From: Anaerosporomusa subterranea | Lineage (GTDB): Bacteria; Bacillota; Negativicutes; Sporomusales; Acetonemataceae | Length of the DNA: 64,000 bases | Reading direction: 5' to 3' | Assembly (NCBI RefSeq): GCF_001611555.1 | Contig: NZ_LSGP01000023.1 | Span: 151,020-215,019 of the forward strand | Part shown: one piece after another, positions 47,925 to 55,773 of the stretch | Numbering within the stretch: position 1 is the first letter of the stretch | Layout: every line of letters starts with the position of its first letter | The notes under the pieces: model-generated | What the model was told of the DNA's origin: nothing | Databases searched by the model: none | Seen by the model: the letters and a program-made list of their open reading frames with translations, nothing else | Position numbers and translations under genes: made by a program

Positions 47925-49208
47925 TTATGCACCTCCTAGGGATTGCGGCAAAAGTGTCACAATAATTTCTTGGCTATCTGGCGAGATCTTTTCTGTTGAT
48001 ATATCAGCGACAATCATTTCGCCTGGTTTGGCAACCGGCAGCTTTCGTTCTACCAACTTGCCTGCAGTTGTGGTAATGGTTAGCGTCGAACGTGTTAGCG
48101 GTTCCTGGGCGCGCATAAACAGCCGGACCTTTTCGCCGGCAGCAGTTGGCAAGCTAATGCGTTGCGGCACCACAGTCCGGATACCGGTTTCCGCCTTAAC
48201 ATTGATGTATTGCTTCTCTAGCGGTAACTCACCATTTGCAAATAAAGCGGCGCTGCGTCCAGCAATATCGCCTTCTTCAGAGACGAAATCGACCAAGTCG
48301 TGGACATGGACAACATTGCCCGCGGCAAAAAAACCACTAACACAGGTCTGACGGTATTGATCGACAACTGGACCATTTGTTAGCCCATCCAAGCAAATAT
48401 CCATTGCTCGCGAAAGCTCATTTTCCGGAATGAGACCTACTGACAGCAGCAAACAATCGCAGGGCAGATAGAACTCTGAGCCTGGAACAATGCAGCGATT
48501 GGCGTCAACAGCCGCAACTGATACGCCGGTTACTCTTTCACGGCCATGCACAAACGTGATTGTATGTGATAAATGCAGCGGAATAGCAAAATCCTCCAGG
48601 CACTGAACCACATTGCGTGTCAAACCATTTGAAAACGGCATCAGTTCAACAACTGCCTGAACCTTCGCTCCTTCCAGTGTCATCCGTCTCGCCATAATTA
48701 AGCCGATGTCGCCAGAACCTAAAATGACAATATTTTTTCCGGGCAAAAAGCCTTCCATATTAACCATGCGCTGCGCAGCGCCAGCGGTAAACACGCCTGC
48801 CGGTCGGTAGCCGGGAATCCGAATCGCGCCGCGAGTGCGTTCACGGCAGCCCATGGCAAAGATAACTGCTCTTGCAGATAGCTGTATCAGGCCAAGGGTT
48901 GGACTGACCGCCCATATCGTCTTATCCTTGGCAACTTCAAGAACCATGGCTTCCGTATAGACCGTAATCCCAGTATCGGCACGTACCATGCGGACAAATC
49001 GTCCGGCATAACCGGGACCGGTTAGTTCTTCCTGAAAACGATGCAGGCCAAAGCCGTTGTGAATGCACTGCTGCAGTATACCGCCCAGTTCAACGTCTCG
49101 CTCCAGAATGACTACCTGCTTGGCGCCAGCTTTTCGGGCACTAAGCGCTGCGGCCAAACCGGCGGGGCCACCACCTATGATGGCGACATCAAAAAACTGT
49201 TTATTCAT
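47925..49208 (-). CDS. FAD/NAD(P)-dependent oxidoreductase, second subunit of GlpA triad 2
   Basis: A 427-residue flavoprotein closely similar throughout to 20973-22256: VAIIGGGPAGLAAALSARKAG, ELGGILQQCIHNGFGLHRF, and FAMGCRERTRGAIRIPG. The start is ATG 49208, overlapping the glpA2 stop by 8 bp, as in copy 1. The two triads have the same order, overlaps and leaders, so they arose by duplication of the whole unit. Confidence 0.86.
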   Translation of the reverse strand: MNKQFFDVAIIGGGPAGLAAALSARKAGAKQVVILERDVELGGILQQCIHNGFGLHRFQEELTGPGYAGRFVRMVRADTGITVYTEAMVLEVAKDKTIWAVSPTLGLIQLSARAVIFAMGCRERTRGAIRIPGYRPAGVFTAGAAQRMVNMEGFLPGKNIVILGSGDIGLIMARRMTLEGAKVQAVVELMPFSNGLTRNVVQCLEDFAIPLHLSHTITFVHGRERVTGVSVAAVDANRCIVPGSEFYLPCDCLLLSVGLIPENELSRAMDICLDGLTNGPVVDQYRQTCVSGFFAAGNVVHVHDLVDFVSEEGDIAGRSAALFANGELPLEKQYINVKAETGIRTVVPQRISLPTAAGEKVRLFMRAQEPLTRSTLTITTTAGKLVERKLPVAKPGEMIVADISTEKISPDSQEIIVTLLPQSLGGA

Positions 49209-50676
49209 GGGCAGGCACCTCACAATTCCCTGGCAATTTGTCAAAGAAAAGTCGGGAGTCTATGCTATCCTTACGCACTTCAGTCATCGGAATGTTTAAT
49301 TCCCTGGCTAAAATGGCGGTCACCCTTGGACCACAAAAGCCGCCTTGACAACGCCCACTGCCTGCCCGAACCCGCCGCTTGACGCCGTCTACCGTCCGTG
49401 CGCCGCATGGTGAATGGATGGCAGCAACAATTTCGGCTTCAGTAACGGTTTCGCAGCGGCAAATAACGCGACCGTAAAGTGGATTGCTGGCGATCAAGCT
49501 AGACCGTTGCTCCCAACTCAGTTCTTGAAAGGCTGGCTTTAATGGATTAGCAGGATTAAAGTCCCTCTTTTCACTCAGTTTCAGTCCAGCTTCTTTCAGC
49601 AAAGCAGAGACTACCTGGGCAATTGCTGGCGCAGCGGTTAATCCGGGAGACTGAATACCAGCCGCATGCACGAGTCCACGAGCAGCTTCTGATTCGCGCA
49701 AAATAAAATCTCCGTCTTCAGCAGTAGCCCGCAGACCAGAAAATTGAGTAATAGCCGCCTGCAGCGGCAGATTGGGAACTAAGCGGCGAGCGCCTGTAAT
49801 GACACGATCCATACCATTGCCGGTTGCCGCAATGTCGGTTTTATCGTCAATGTTTTGCGCATCAGGACCAATAAATAAGTTGCCATGCACGGTGGGTGCA
49901 ATTAATATTCCCTTAGATATCTTACTCGGGGCCGGAAAAATCACAGAGTTGACCAGATTTCTCACCGACCGGTCAAACAAGATATATTCACCCTTACGCG
50001 CTTGGATAGTGAAGCTCTCGTCGCCAGCCAGACGGGCGATGTCGTCGGCCCGCACGCCAGCCGCGTTGACGACAAATTTTGTGTTGATTACGCCTTGCGG
50101 TGTTCTGACCCCGGCGACGCGTCCATTTTCTACTACAATATCGAGCGCCGGTGTTTCGCGAAGCAGAGTTGCCCCATTGCGTATGGCATTCTCCGCAAAA
50201 GCGAAAGTTGCGCCAAACGGACAAATGATCCCAGCCGTGGGCGCCCAGAGAGCACCTGTGATATCACTGGCTAGATTAGGCTCTCTCGCCAGGACCTCGT
50301 CTCGTCCGAGCAGCGCCAGCCCATTCACTCCGTTTTGTTGGCCGCGGACCAAAAGCTCCTCTAGTACCGCCATATCGACTGGGTCTTTTGCGACAACTAG
50401 GGAACCTGTCCATCCGATGTGCAGTTTAAGTTCGTCCTGGAGCTGCCGATAAAGCGCATTGCCCAGTACATTAAGCCTGGCTTTCCAACATGTCGGTTTT
50501 GCGTCAAACCCGGCATGTAGTATGGCACTGTTCGCTTTTGAGGTTCCCATCGCGATATCTGTTTCTGCTTCCAGCAACACAATATCTAACTGATAGCGGG
50601 ATAACTCACGGGCAACAGCTGCGCCAACTATGCCGCCGCCAATAACTACCACATCTGCTTTGCTTATCGTAGACAC
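49201..50676 (-). CDS. glpA: GlpA-type glycerol-3-phosphate dehydrogenase, copy 2
   Basis: A 491-residue FAD enzyme, paralogue of 22243-23721, with VVIGGGIVGAAVARELSRY, the same DAO domain, and the Fe-S region CRCETVTEAE...GRCQGGFCGPRV. A GTG start at 50676 is chosen, with AGGAG 7 bp upstream. An upstream in-frame ATG at 50775 would translate the GlpP leader RNA. It lies just after glpP and HPr genes, so this copy is the one linked to the regulator. Confidence 0.9.
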   Translation of the reverse strand: MSTISKADVVVIGGGIVGAAVARELSRYQLDIVLLEAETDIAMGTSKANSAILHAGFDAKPTCWKARLNVLGNALYRQLQDELKLHIGWTGSLVVAKDPVDMAVLEELLVRGQQNGVNGLALLGRDEVLAREPNLASDITGALWAPTAGIICPFGATFAFAENAIRNGATLLRETPALDIVVENGRVAGVRTPQGVINTKFVVNAAGVRADDIARLAGDESFTIQARKGEYILFDRSVRNLVNSVIFPAPSKISKGILIAPTVHGNLFIGPDAQNIDDKTDIAATGNGMDRVITGARRLVPNLPLQAAITQFSGLRATAEDGDFILRESEAARGLVHAAGIQSPGLTAAPAIAQVVSALLKEAGLKLSEKRDFNPANPLKPAFQELSWEQRSSLIASNPLYGRVICRCETVTEAEIVAAIHSPCGARTVDGVKRRVRAGSGRCQGGFCGPRVTAILARELNIPMTEVRKDSIDSRLFFDKLPGNCEVPAHE

Positions 50677-50739
50677 ACTTTCACTCCTATCAATAATCCG
50701 GTAATAGATTGTTCCCCGGCATTGTTTACAGGCAAAAGA

Positions 50740-50803
50740 AAAAAGCCCAACTTGACCCCGGAACATCCGAGGCAAGTCTGGACTTCTCTTTATCTCTCGT
50801 CCA
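50740..50803 (-). promoter_or_regulatory. GlpP-type antiterminator leader of glpA copy 2
   Basis: The minus-strand RNA has GGAC, GAGAGAUAAAGAGAA, GUCC (50802-50780). The GUCC arm is shared with a terminator (GUCCAGACUUG-CCUCGG...CCGGGG-UCAAGUUGGGC) followed by UUUUUUC. It matches the leaders at 23758 and 26395. Confidence 0.84.
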
Positions 50804-50895
50804 AATATGTATTTATTACAACATATTCAACATTATCCAGTATAATCCTCCATCTTTATACACAGAGAATAAGTTATTTATTTCACGATTACTTG

Positions 50896-51159
50896 CTATT
50901 CGACAAGGCCGCCACGAAGCAGTTCTCTCAGTGAAGAAATGCACTCAACTTCGTCAGAGCCATCGGCAGCAATCACTATTTCCGTTCCATCTTTTGCGCC
51001 TAGGCTAAGAAGCTGCAAAATACTTTTAGCATCAGCCTTCTTTCCATTTGCCTCAACAGTTACAGAACTTTTGAACCCGGCTGCCTTCTTCACAAACTGC
51101 GCGGCTGGTCTAGCATGTAGTCCACTGCCATTGGTTAATACAATACGGTTCTGTTGCAC
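50896..51159 (-). CDS. HPr-family phosphocarrier protein
   Basis: An 87-residue HPr. GSGLHARPAAQFVKKA holds the PEP-dependent phosphorylation site His15 and KSILQLLSLG the regulatory Ser46, so both EI phosphotransfer and HPr kinase control are possible. It starts 3 bp after glpP. With DhaM here lacking a built-in HPr, this protein may feed DhaM, or serve in catabolite control of glycerol genes. Whether it is the only HPr in the genome cannot be seen. Confidence 0.92.
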   Translation of the reverse strand: MQQNRIVLTNGSGLHARPAAQFVKKAAGFKSSVTVEANGKKADAKSILQLLSLGAKDGTEIVIAADGSDEVECISSLRELLRGGLVE

Positions 51160-51162
51160 GAC

Positions 51163-51741
51163 TTAGCCTCCCATATTCCATAAACTTTTTTGGCTGGTGC
51201 TGACAGCGCAAATACCACTTGCCAGCGCCTGCCTAACCTCTTCCTCGGTAAACACAAGACCGCCACCCAAAATCGGAACACCTGTCGCTTTGGCGAGTTG
51301 CCTAACCACAGAAGCGGGAACAGTCGCTGGCAGTACCTCCACAACATCTGGTGTAAATCCCTTCAGCAAGTGAATACCATGCTTCAATGCTTCTGAATCC
51401 ATTAAAAACAAGCGTTGAATGACCAACATGCCCTCCTCCCGAGCGCTTTTGGCGAGGTGGGACTTTGTGGTGATCATTGAGTTGACGCCAAGCCTTGCCA
51501 ACATTTTAATACCAGCTCGATCTTTGCCAACTCCTTCGAGCAGATCTAAATGAATGAGCAAACGTTTGCCATGCTTTTGAGCCTCAGCAAGCAATCCAGG
51601 CAGAGTGTTGATATCTCCAAACAGCAGTATGACACTAGGACCAGGTATATGTAAAAGAACATGTTTATAGTCTTCATAGGTTCTCACTGCCGGGATAACT
51701 GGCCCGTCACATAAAAGGTTGAGGATTTGTTGATGATTCAT
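51163..51741 (-). CDS. glpP: Glycerol-3-phosphate-responsive antiterminator GlpP
   Basis: A 192-residue TIM-barrel-like RNA-binding regulator. It starts NHQQILNLLCDGPVIPAVRT, with VILLFGDINTLPGLLAEAQKHGKRLLIHLDLLEG, then TKSHLAKSAREEGMLVIQRLFLMDS, all typical of GlpP. In Bacillus it binds glycerol-3-phosphate and prevents termination in glp leader RNAs. Three matching leaders lie in this window, before glpF and both glpA genes. It sits upstream of the HPr gene and glpA copy 2, in the same direction. Confidence 0.93.
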   Translation of the reverse strand: MNHQQILNLLCDGPVIPAVRTYEDYKHVLLHIPGPSVILLFGDINTLPGLLAEAQKHGKRLLIHLDLLEGVGKDRAGIKMLARLGVNSMITTKSHLAKSAREEGMLVIQRLFLMDSEALKHGIHLLKGFTPDVVEVLPATVPASVVRQLAKATGVPILGGGLVFTEEEVRQALASGICAVSTSQKSLWNMGG

Positions 51742-51856
51742 AATTACCTCTTCATTAAAATCTTGCGCAAATATTCCTTTTCAACTCTGAGGCTGGACAA
51801 ATCTTTTTACCCGATGACCAAACCTCGCTAAGACTCCCACTTCTCTTAAGCGGAAG

Positions 51857-51895
51857 AAAGCGCGGCTAAGTCCCTGGATAAGTGCGACTAGGATT
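51857..51895. repeat. Copy of the GCGGCTAAGTCC intergenic repeat
   Basis: GCGCGGCTAAGTCC then TGGATAAGTGCGACTAGGATTC matches 23928-23963 with a few changes. It is part of a 320-bp gap between the divergent glpP and 52064 genes in which I see no gene. Confidence 0.6.
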
Positions 51896-52063
51896 CAGAT
51901 GAATAAAAAATCCACCAATCAACTCTTCTTTATTTTAGCACAAACTCACTTCTCGGGACAATTGATCTCTAGTCTTGCGTTAAACCAACGTCCCGGACTC
52001 GCATCTGCCATTGACAACGTCTAAAGGCAATCTATATAATAAAACCAAAGCGAGGTGTCGAGC

Positions 52064-52459
52064 ATGAATGACAAGTGCTGTTACCAATTTCAAGATGCTG
52101 TTGATGAATACCTGGTTCGTCACCGTAGTGTATTTGATGTCTTAACTAAATATCAAGAAGCCGCTGCCCGAGTAAACAGAGCTTACGCCAAGGCTGTGAC
52201 GGAGTGTGGTTGTGTCACTATCGAAGCTGGCCGCCAAGAGATTCCTGAAGGAGCCGAATTCCGTGATTTGAAACAATATATGTCAAATCACACCTCCGGT
52301 CAGCCCTGCACCCATTGCCGCGAAGTCATTGCCAAGGAGATGGGGCGCAGCATGTTTTACCAGACTGCTCTCTGCAATCTTGCCGGACTTAACATCCGGG
52401 ATATCATGGAACAAGAACGCAAGAACTTGACAACTCTGGGAGTCTTTCATTTATCCTAA
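52064..52459 (+). CDS. Conserved hypothetical protein with cysteine pairs
   Basis: A 131-residue soluble protein, start at ATG 52064 with GAGGTG 6 bp upstream. It is mostly helical, with VTECGCVTIEAGRQEIPEG in the middle, CTHCREVIAKEMGRSMFYQTALCNL later and LTTLGVFHLS at the end. The CGC and CxxC cysteines may bind a metal. I recognise the look of a protein conserved in Negativicutes and Clostridia but cannot name its function. It is followed by spoIIP 206 bp on, with a hairpin between them. Confidence 0.75.
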   Translation: MNDKCCYQFQDAVDEYLVRHRSVFDVLTKYQEAAARVNRAYAKAVTECGCVTIEAGRQEIPEGAEFRDLKQYMSNHTSGQPCTHCREVIAKEMGRSMFYQTALCNLAGLNIRDIMEQERKNLTTLGVFHLS

Positions 52460-52572
52460 CCCTATAAGGGAGAACCGTTTTAGCACGAACGCCACAACGT
52501 GGCTACGGCTACATATCTTGTACGTTGTGCGGCTAGTGGGGTAGCGTGCTGCCCCACCGCCATCGATTCTCT

Positions 52573-52596
52573 ACGCGCCGTTTGGCGCGCTTTTTC
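52573..52596 (+). terminator. Terminator between the hypothetical gene and spoIIP
   Basis: GCGCC-GTTT-GGCGC followed by CTTTTTC. A longer hairpin, GTGGGGTAGC...TGCCCCAC, lies 20 bp upstream at about 52535-52556. The pair ends the 52064 gene and leaves spoIIP to its own promoter. Confidence 0.7.
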
Positions 52597-52665
52597 TTTG
52601 CCTGGACACATAATTCGCACCGTACAGGACACGCTAAGGGTACTTCCAGATAGAGAGGTGCAACC

Positions 52666-53799
52666 ATGCGGCTGCTCAAAATATGTGTATTGATCGCGTT
52701 CTTTGCAGGCTGTTCATTTCCTGCGTTGGGAACGGCGCACGACGAGTTACCCTCCGGGTATATAACCGTGGTCGACGAAACTGGCTCCATCATTTATGAG
52801 ACTGGGAGAAAAGTCCATCCTGGGGATGAGTTCATCAATGAAGATAATCGCCTGTATGAAATACTGTTGGTGGATAACTCGCGGGCCTTGGCAGTATATA
52901 AAGCTAATCTGTCACAAGATATGAATCTAGACTTGGCGTTACCTGCTCAGACGCCAGCGGAGGCACCGACTACGCCGCTAATCTCCATCTATCACACCCA
53001 TAATGATGAGTCGTATATTCCTACTGATGGAAAGGCCACCACACCAGGCAAAGGCAGCATTATGACTGTAGGAGACGTCTTCGCGACTAAACTGGGCGAG
53101 CTAGGGTACAGAACAAACCACAATAAAACGCTTCACGAACCGCATGACGCCAATGCCTATCAACGCTCACGCCGGACATTTATCAAACTTCTGAGTGAGC
53201 AACCGACCGCCTTGTTTGATCTGCACCGGGACAGCGCACCGCTTCAATCTTATATCACGCAAATTAGGGGCGAGGATGTCGCTAAACTGGTGCTGGTTGT
53301 CGGACGTGAAAATCAAAACTTCAATACTACACAAAGCTATGCTAAACAAATTAAGGCAGCCGCTGATTCCAAATATAAAGGGCTGATCAGAGGTATCTTT
53401 ATTGCCCACGGCAACTATAACCAGGATATCATGCCCCGTAGCATGCTGGTTGAGGTGGGTACAGAAAATAACTCGCTCGATGCTGCTAAAAAAAGCATCG
53501 CCTATTTCGCTGAAACGGTTCCCTTATTTATTCAATTACCCAAAGTCGCTGAAGCGGCTGGCAGCGACGCCGGGCAAACTACCAATGATGCTGCTTCACC
53601 GCCGCCTCCGACACCACCGGGCCCCACTGACTACGGTTCTGACATTGCGAAAATTTTGGCAGTCTTAGTTGGCGGGGCTGGCTTATACCTTTACTTAAGC
53701 ACAGGCAGTTGGCGGGAGCTTAAAAACAAAATCAGACATTTCCGCAAAGTGGAGTTTACAAATTTTCTTGGACCATTACGACGTCGACGTAAGAAGTAA
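52666..53799 (+). CDS. spoIIP: Stage II sporulation protein P
   Basis: A 377-residue cell-wall hydrolase (amidase and endopeptidase) required for septal thinning and engulfment. An N-terminal hydrophobic segment (ICVLIAFFAGCSFPALG) is followed by a short beta domain (residues 28-85) and the SpoIIP domain with ISIYHTHNDESYIP, LFDLHRDSAP and LVEVGTENNS, which carry the Zn-binding histidines and glutamate. A Pro-rich linker and a C-terminal membrane span (ILAVLVGGAGLYLYL) follow. It supports a sporulating host. Confidence 0.95.
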   Translation: MRLLKICVLIAFFAGCSFPALGTAHDELPSGYITVVDETGSIIYETGRKVHPGDEFINEDNRLYEILLVDNSRALAVYKANLSQDMNLDLALPAQTPAEAPTTPLISIYHTHNDESYIPTDGKATTPGKGSIMTVGDVFATKLGELGYRTNHNKTLHEPHDANAYQRSRRTFIKLLSEQPTALFDLHRDSAPLQSYITQIRGEDVAKLVLVVGRENQNFNTTQSYAKQIKAAADSKYKGLIRGIFIAHGNYNQDIMPRSMLVEVGTENNSLDAAKKSIAYFAETVPLFIQLPKVAEAAGSDAGQTTNDAASPPPPTPPGPTDYGSDIAKILAVLVGGAGLYLYLSTGSWRELKNKIRHFRKVEFTNFLGPLRRRRKK

Positions 53800-53839
53800 T
53801 GTATTTTGCAAAGAGGAAGACGGAGATGAAGGTGAGACA

Positions 53840-54157
53840 GTGATCGCCAAACGCCGAATTACATTTCTCTTGCTAGCCGGACTTGCAATAGCTGTTATTG
53901 TCTATTTTTCGTTATTATATTTGCCGATGAGTTTACTGCCGTTGCATCAAAAACCAACTCCACAGCCAATTTACGATTACTATGAGATTGTGGATGAAGC
54001 TGGCGGTGAAAGTCTGATGACAATTCCGCTCATTGTCAACGTCGGCGACGAACTGTTGACTGAGGATAATCGTCGGTTTCAAGTGGTAAAGGTTATTGAA
54101 AATAAAGCCTATGCCCGCAGGGTGGCAGACACGCTACAGTTGCCTGGGAAGAAATGA
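53840..54157 (+). CDS. Small membrane protein sharing a domain with SpoIIP
   Basis: A 105-residue protein; GTG 53840 is favoured because AAGGTGAG lies just upstream. One membrane helix (FLLLAGLAIAVIVYFSLLYL) is followed by a soluble domain, YYEIVDEAGG...NVGDELLTEDNRRFQVVKV. That domain aligns with SpoIIP residues 36-80 (YITVVDETGS...HPGDEFINEDNRLYEILLV). It lies 40 bp after spoIIP in the same direction. A role with SpoIIP at the sporulation septum is an inference from this. Confidence 0.72.
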   Translation: MIAKRRITFLLLAGLAIAVIVYFSLLYLPMSLLPLHQKPTPQPIYDYYEIVDEAGGESLMTIPLIVNVGDELLTEDNRRFQVVKVIENKAYARRVADTLQLPGKK

Positions 54158-54171
54158 TTTGATTAGACGAT

Positions 54172-54217
54172 TACGATAACCGCAGAGTACGCGGAAGATG
54201 ACCGGCAGAGTCTACGG
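54172..54217. repeat. CCGCAGAG-family repeat, copy 4
   Basis: ACGATAACCGCAGAGTACGCGG then CCGGCAGAG. It is a left-half element close to copy 5 in sequence. Confidence 0.6.
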
Positions 54218-54228
54218 ATTTATAAAGG

Positions 54229-54258
54229 GAGAAGCCCATGCAACCGTGTGGGCTTCTC
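54229..54258. terminator. Bidirectional terminator between the SpoIIP partner gene and radA
   Basis: AGAAGCCCA-TGCAACCG-TGTGGGCTTCT with T-rich flank on the plus side. It lies between the convergent genes. Confidence 0.85.
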
Positions 54259-54263
54259 TTATT

Positions 54264-55634
54264 TCACTGAAACGCTGCGTCCAGACCTTCACGAACTGTC
54301 TGCACTCCAACTAGCTGGGCAGTTGAGCGTATAGAGAGTCTTTTTAAACTTCCTTGCGGCAAGACAATGGTTTTGAAGCCCATCCGCTCTGCCTCACGAA
54401 TCCGCGCCTCAATTTGCGTGACAGCGCGCACTTCGCCGGCTAGCCCCACCTCTCCGAGAAAGACAGTGTGCGAGGCAGTCTTCGCATTACGGAAGCTAGA
54501 GGCTAGAGCGACACACAAACCTAAATCGATAGCAGGTTCGTCAATTTTGATGCCGCCTGCAACTTTGACGTAGACGTCTGAACTGCCAAGCATAATGCCG
54601 ACTCGTTTTTCAAGAACAGCTAACAGCAGTTGTATCCGCTTATTATCAACCGAGTCAGAGGTTCGGCGCGGCGGCATGAACGGCGAGGAACTGACCAGCG
54701 CCTGAACTTCTACCAATAGCGGTCTAGTGCCTTCGATGGTTGGGATGACAATGCTGCCTGGTACATCGAGTGGTCGTTCAGATAAAAATATTCGTGACGC
54801 ATCTGGCACATCAACCAGGCCCTCACCACGCATCTCAAACAGCCCAATTTCATTAGTGGCGCCAAAGCGGTTTTTGACAGACCGCAGCACTCGGTATTGA
54901 CCATGCCGATCACCTTCAAAATATAGCACTGTATCCACAATATGTTCGAGGGCGCGTGGGCCGGCCAGTGTGCCATCTTTTAAGACATGCCCGACAAGTA
55001 GCGTCGTAATCTGGTTTGACTTAGCCAACCGTAAGAGTTGCATAGCGCTCTCGCGCACTTGACTGATGCTGCCTGGCGCACTCTGGATTTCGGGGCGATA
55101 CACTGTTTGCACAGAGTCAATCACCAGTAAAGCAGGTTTTAGTTTGAGAGCTTGCTGCTCGATAACTTCCAAATTCGTTTCGCTCAGTACAAAGAGATTG
55201 TCGCGAATCGCGCCTAATCGATCAGCCCGCAGCTTGATCTGATGAGCGCTTTCTTCCCCTGTCACATAAAGAGTTTTACCATAATTCTCGGCCATGTGGG
55301 CGCAAACCTTTATCGTTAAACTGGATTTACCGATCCCCGGGTCGCCGACAATAATGCTAAGCGATCCAGGCAGCAGACCGGAACCAAGCACTCTATCGAG
55401 TTCGCCTGAGCCAGTACGCAAGCGCGGCGCTTCTTCGATCTCGATAGCAGTAATGGCGACTGGCGACTGTCCGTCAGATAATCCTAAGGCTAGCCCCTTC
55501 CCAGTTGTACGTTCAACAGAGATAGGCTCCTCAACCATGCTATTCCAGGCGCCACAGCCTGGGCACCGCCCCACCCAACGGGGCGACTCAGCACCGCAGC
55601 CTTGACAAAAAAATGCTGTTTTGCGTTTACTCAA
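54264..55634 (-). CDS. radA: DNA repair protein RadA
   Basis: A 456-residue RecA-like branch-migration helicase. It has a C4 zinc finger (CQGCGAESPRWVGRCPGCG), Walker A GDPGIGKSSL, the RadA motif KNRFG in SVKNRFGATNEIG, and a Lon-like C-terminal domain. TTG 55634 is chosen as start since AAGGAG lies 8 bp upstream. It closes the ctsR-mcsA-mcsB-clpC-radA order known in Firmicutes but has a terminator and repeat between it and clpC. The disA gene that often follows radA is absent; here radA faces the spoIIP pair. Confidence 0.97.
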   Translation of the reverse strand: MSKRKTAFFCQGCGAESPRWVGRCPGCGAWNSMVEEPISVERTTGKGLALGLSDGQSPVAITAIEIEEAPRLRTGSGELDRVLGSGLLPGSLSIIVGDPGIGKSSLTIKVCAHMAENYGKTLYVTGEESAHQIKLRADRLGAIRDNLFVLSETNLEVIEQQALKLKPALLVIDSVQTVYRPEIQSAPGSISQVRESAMQLLRLAKSNQITTLLVGHVLKDGTLAGPRALEHIVDTVLYFEGDRHGQYRVLRSVKNRFGATNEIGLFEMRGEGLVDVPDASRIFLSERPLDVPGSIVIPTIEGTRPLLVEVQALVSSSPFMPPRRTSDSVDNKRIQLLLAVLEKRVGIMLGSSDVYVKVAGGIKIDEPAIDLGLCVALASSFRNAKTASHTVFLGEVGLAGEVRAVTQIEARIREAERMGFKTIVLPQGSLKRLSIRSTAQLVGVQTVREGLDAAFQ

Positions 55635-55669
55635 AATTATTTCTCCTTTAGGAATACCCACTGTAGAGG

Positions 55670-55711
55670 ACGAACCGCAGAGTACGCGGAGGCACCCGCA
55701 GAGGGTTACGG
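55670..55711. repeat. CCGCAGAG-family repeat, copy 5
   Basis: GACGAACCGCAGAGTACGCGG then CCCGCAGAGG, a left-half element like copy 4, placed in the radA-clpC gap. Confidence 0.6.
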
Positions 55712-55719
55712 ATTAAAAA

Positions 55720-55749
55720 AACAAGCGCTACCATGTAGCGCTTGTTTCG
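55720..55749 (-). terminator. clpC terminator
   Basis: ACAAGCGCTAC-CAT-GTAGCGCTTGT with a run of T on the minus side, 25 bp after the clpC stop. Confidence 0.88.
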
Positions 55750-55773
55750 TCATGAGTGGGTTAGATTCCTCTA

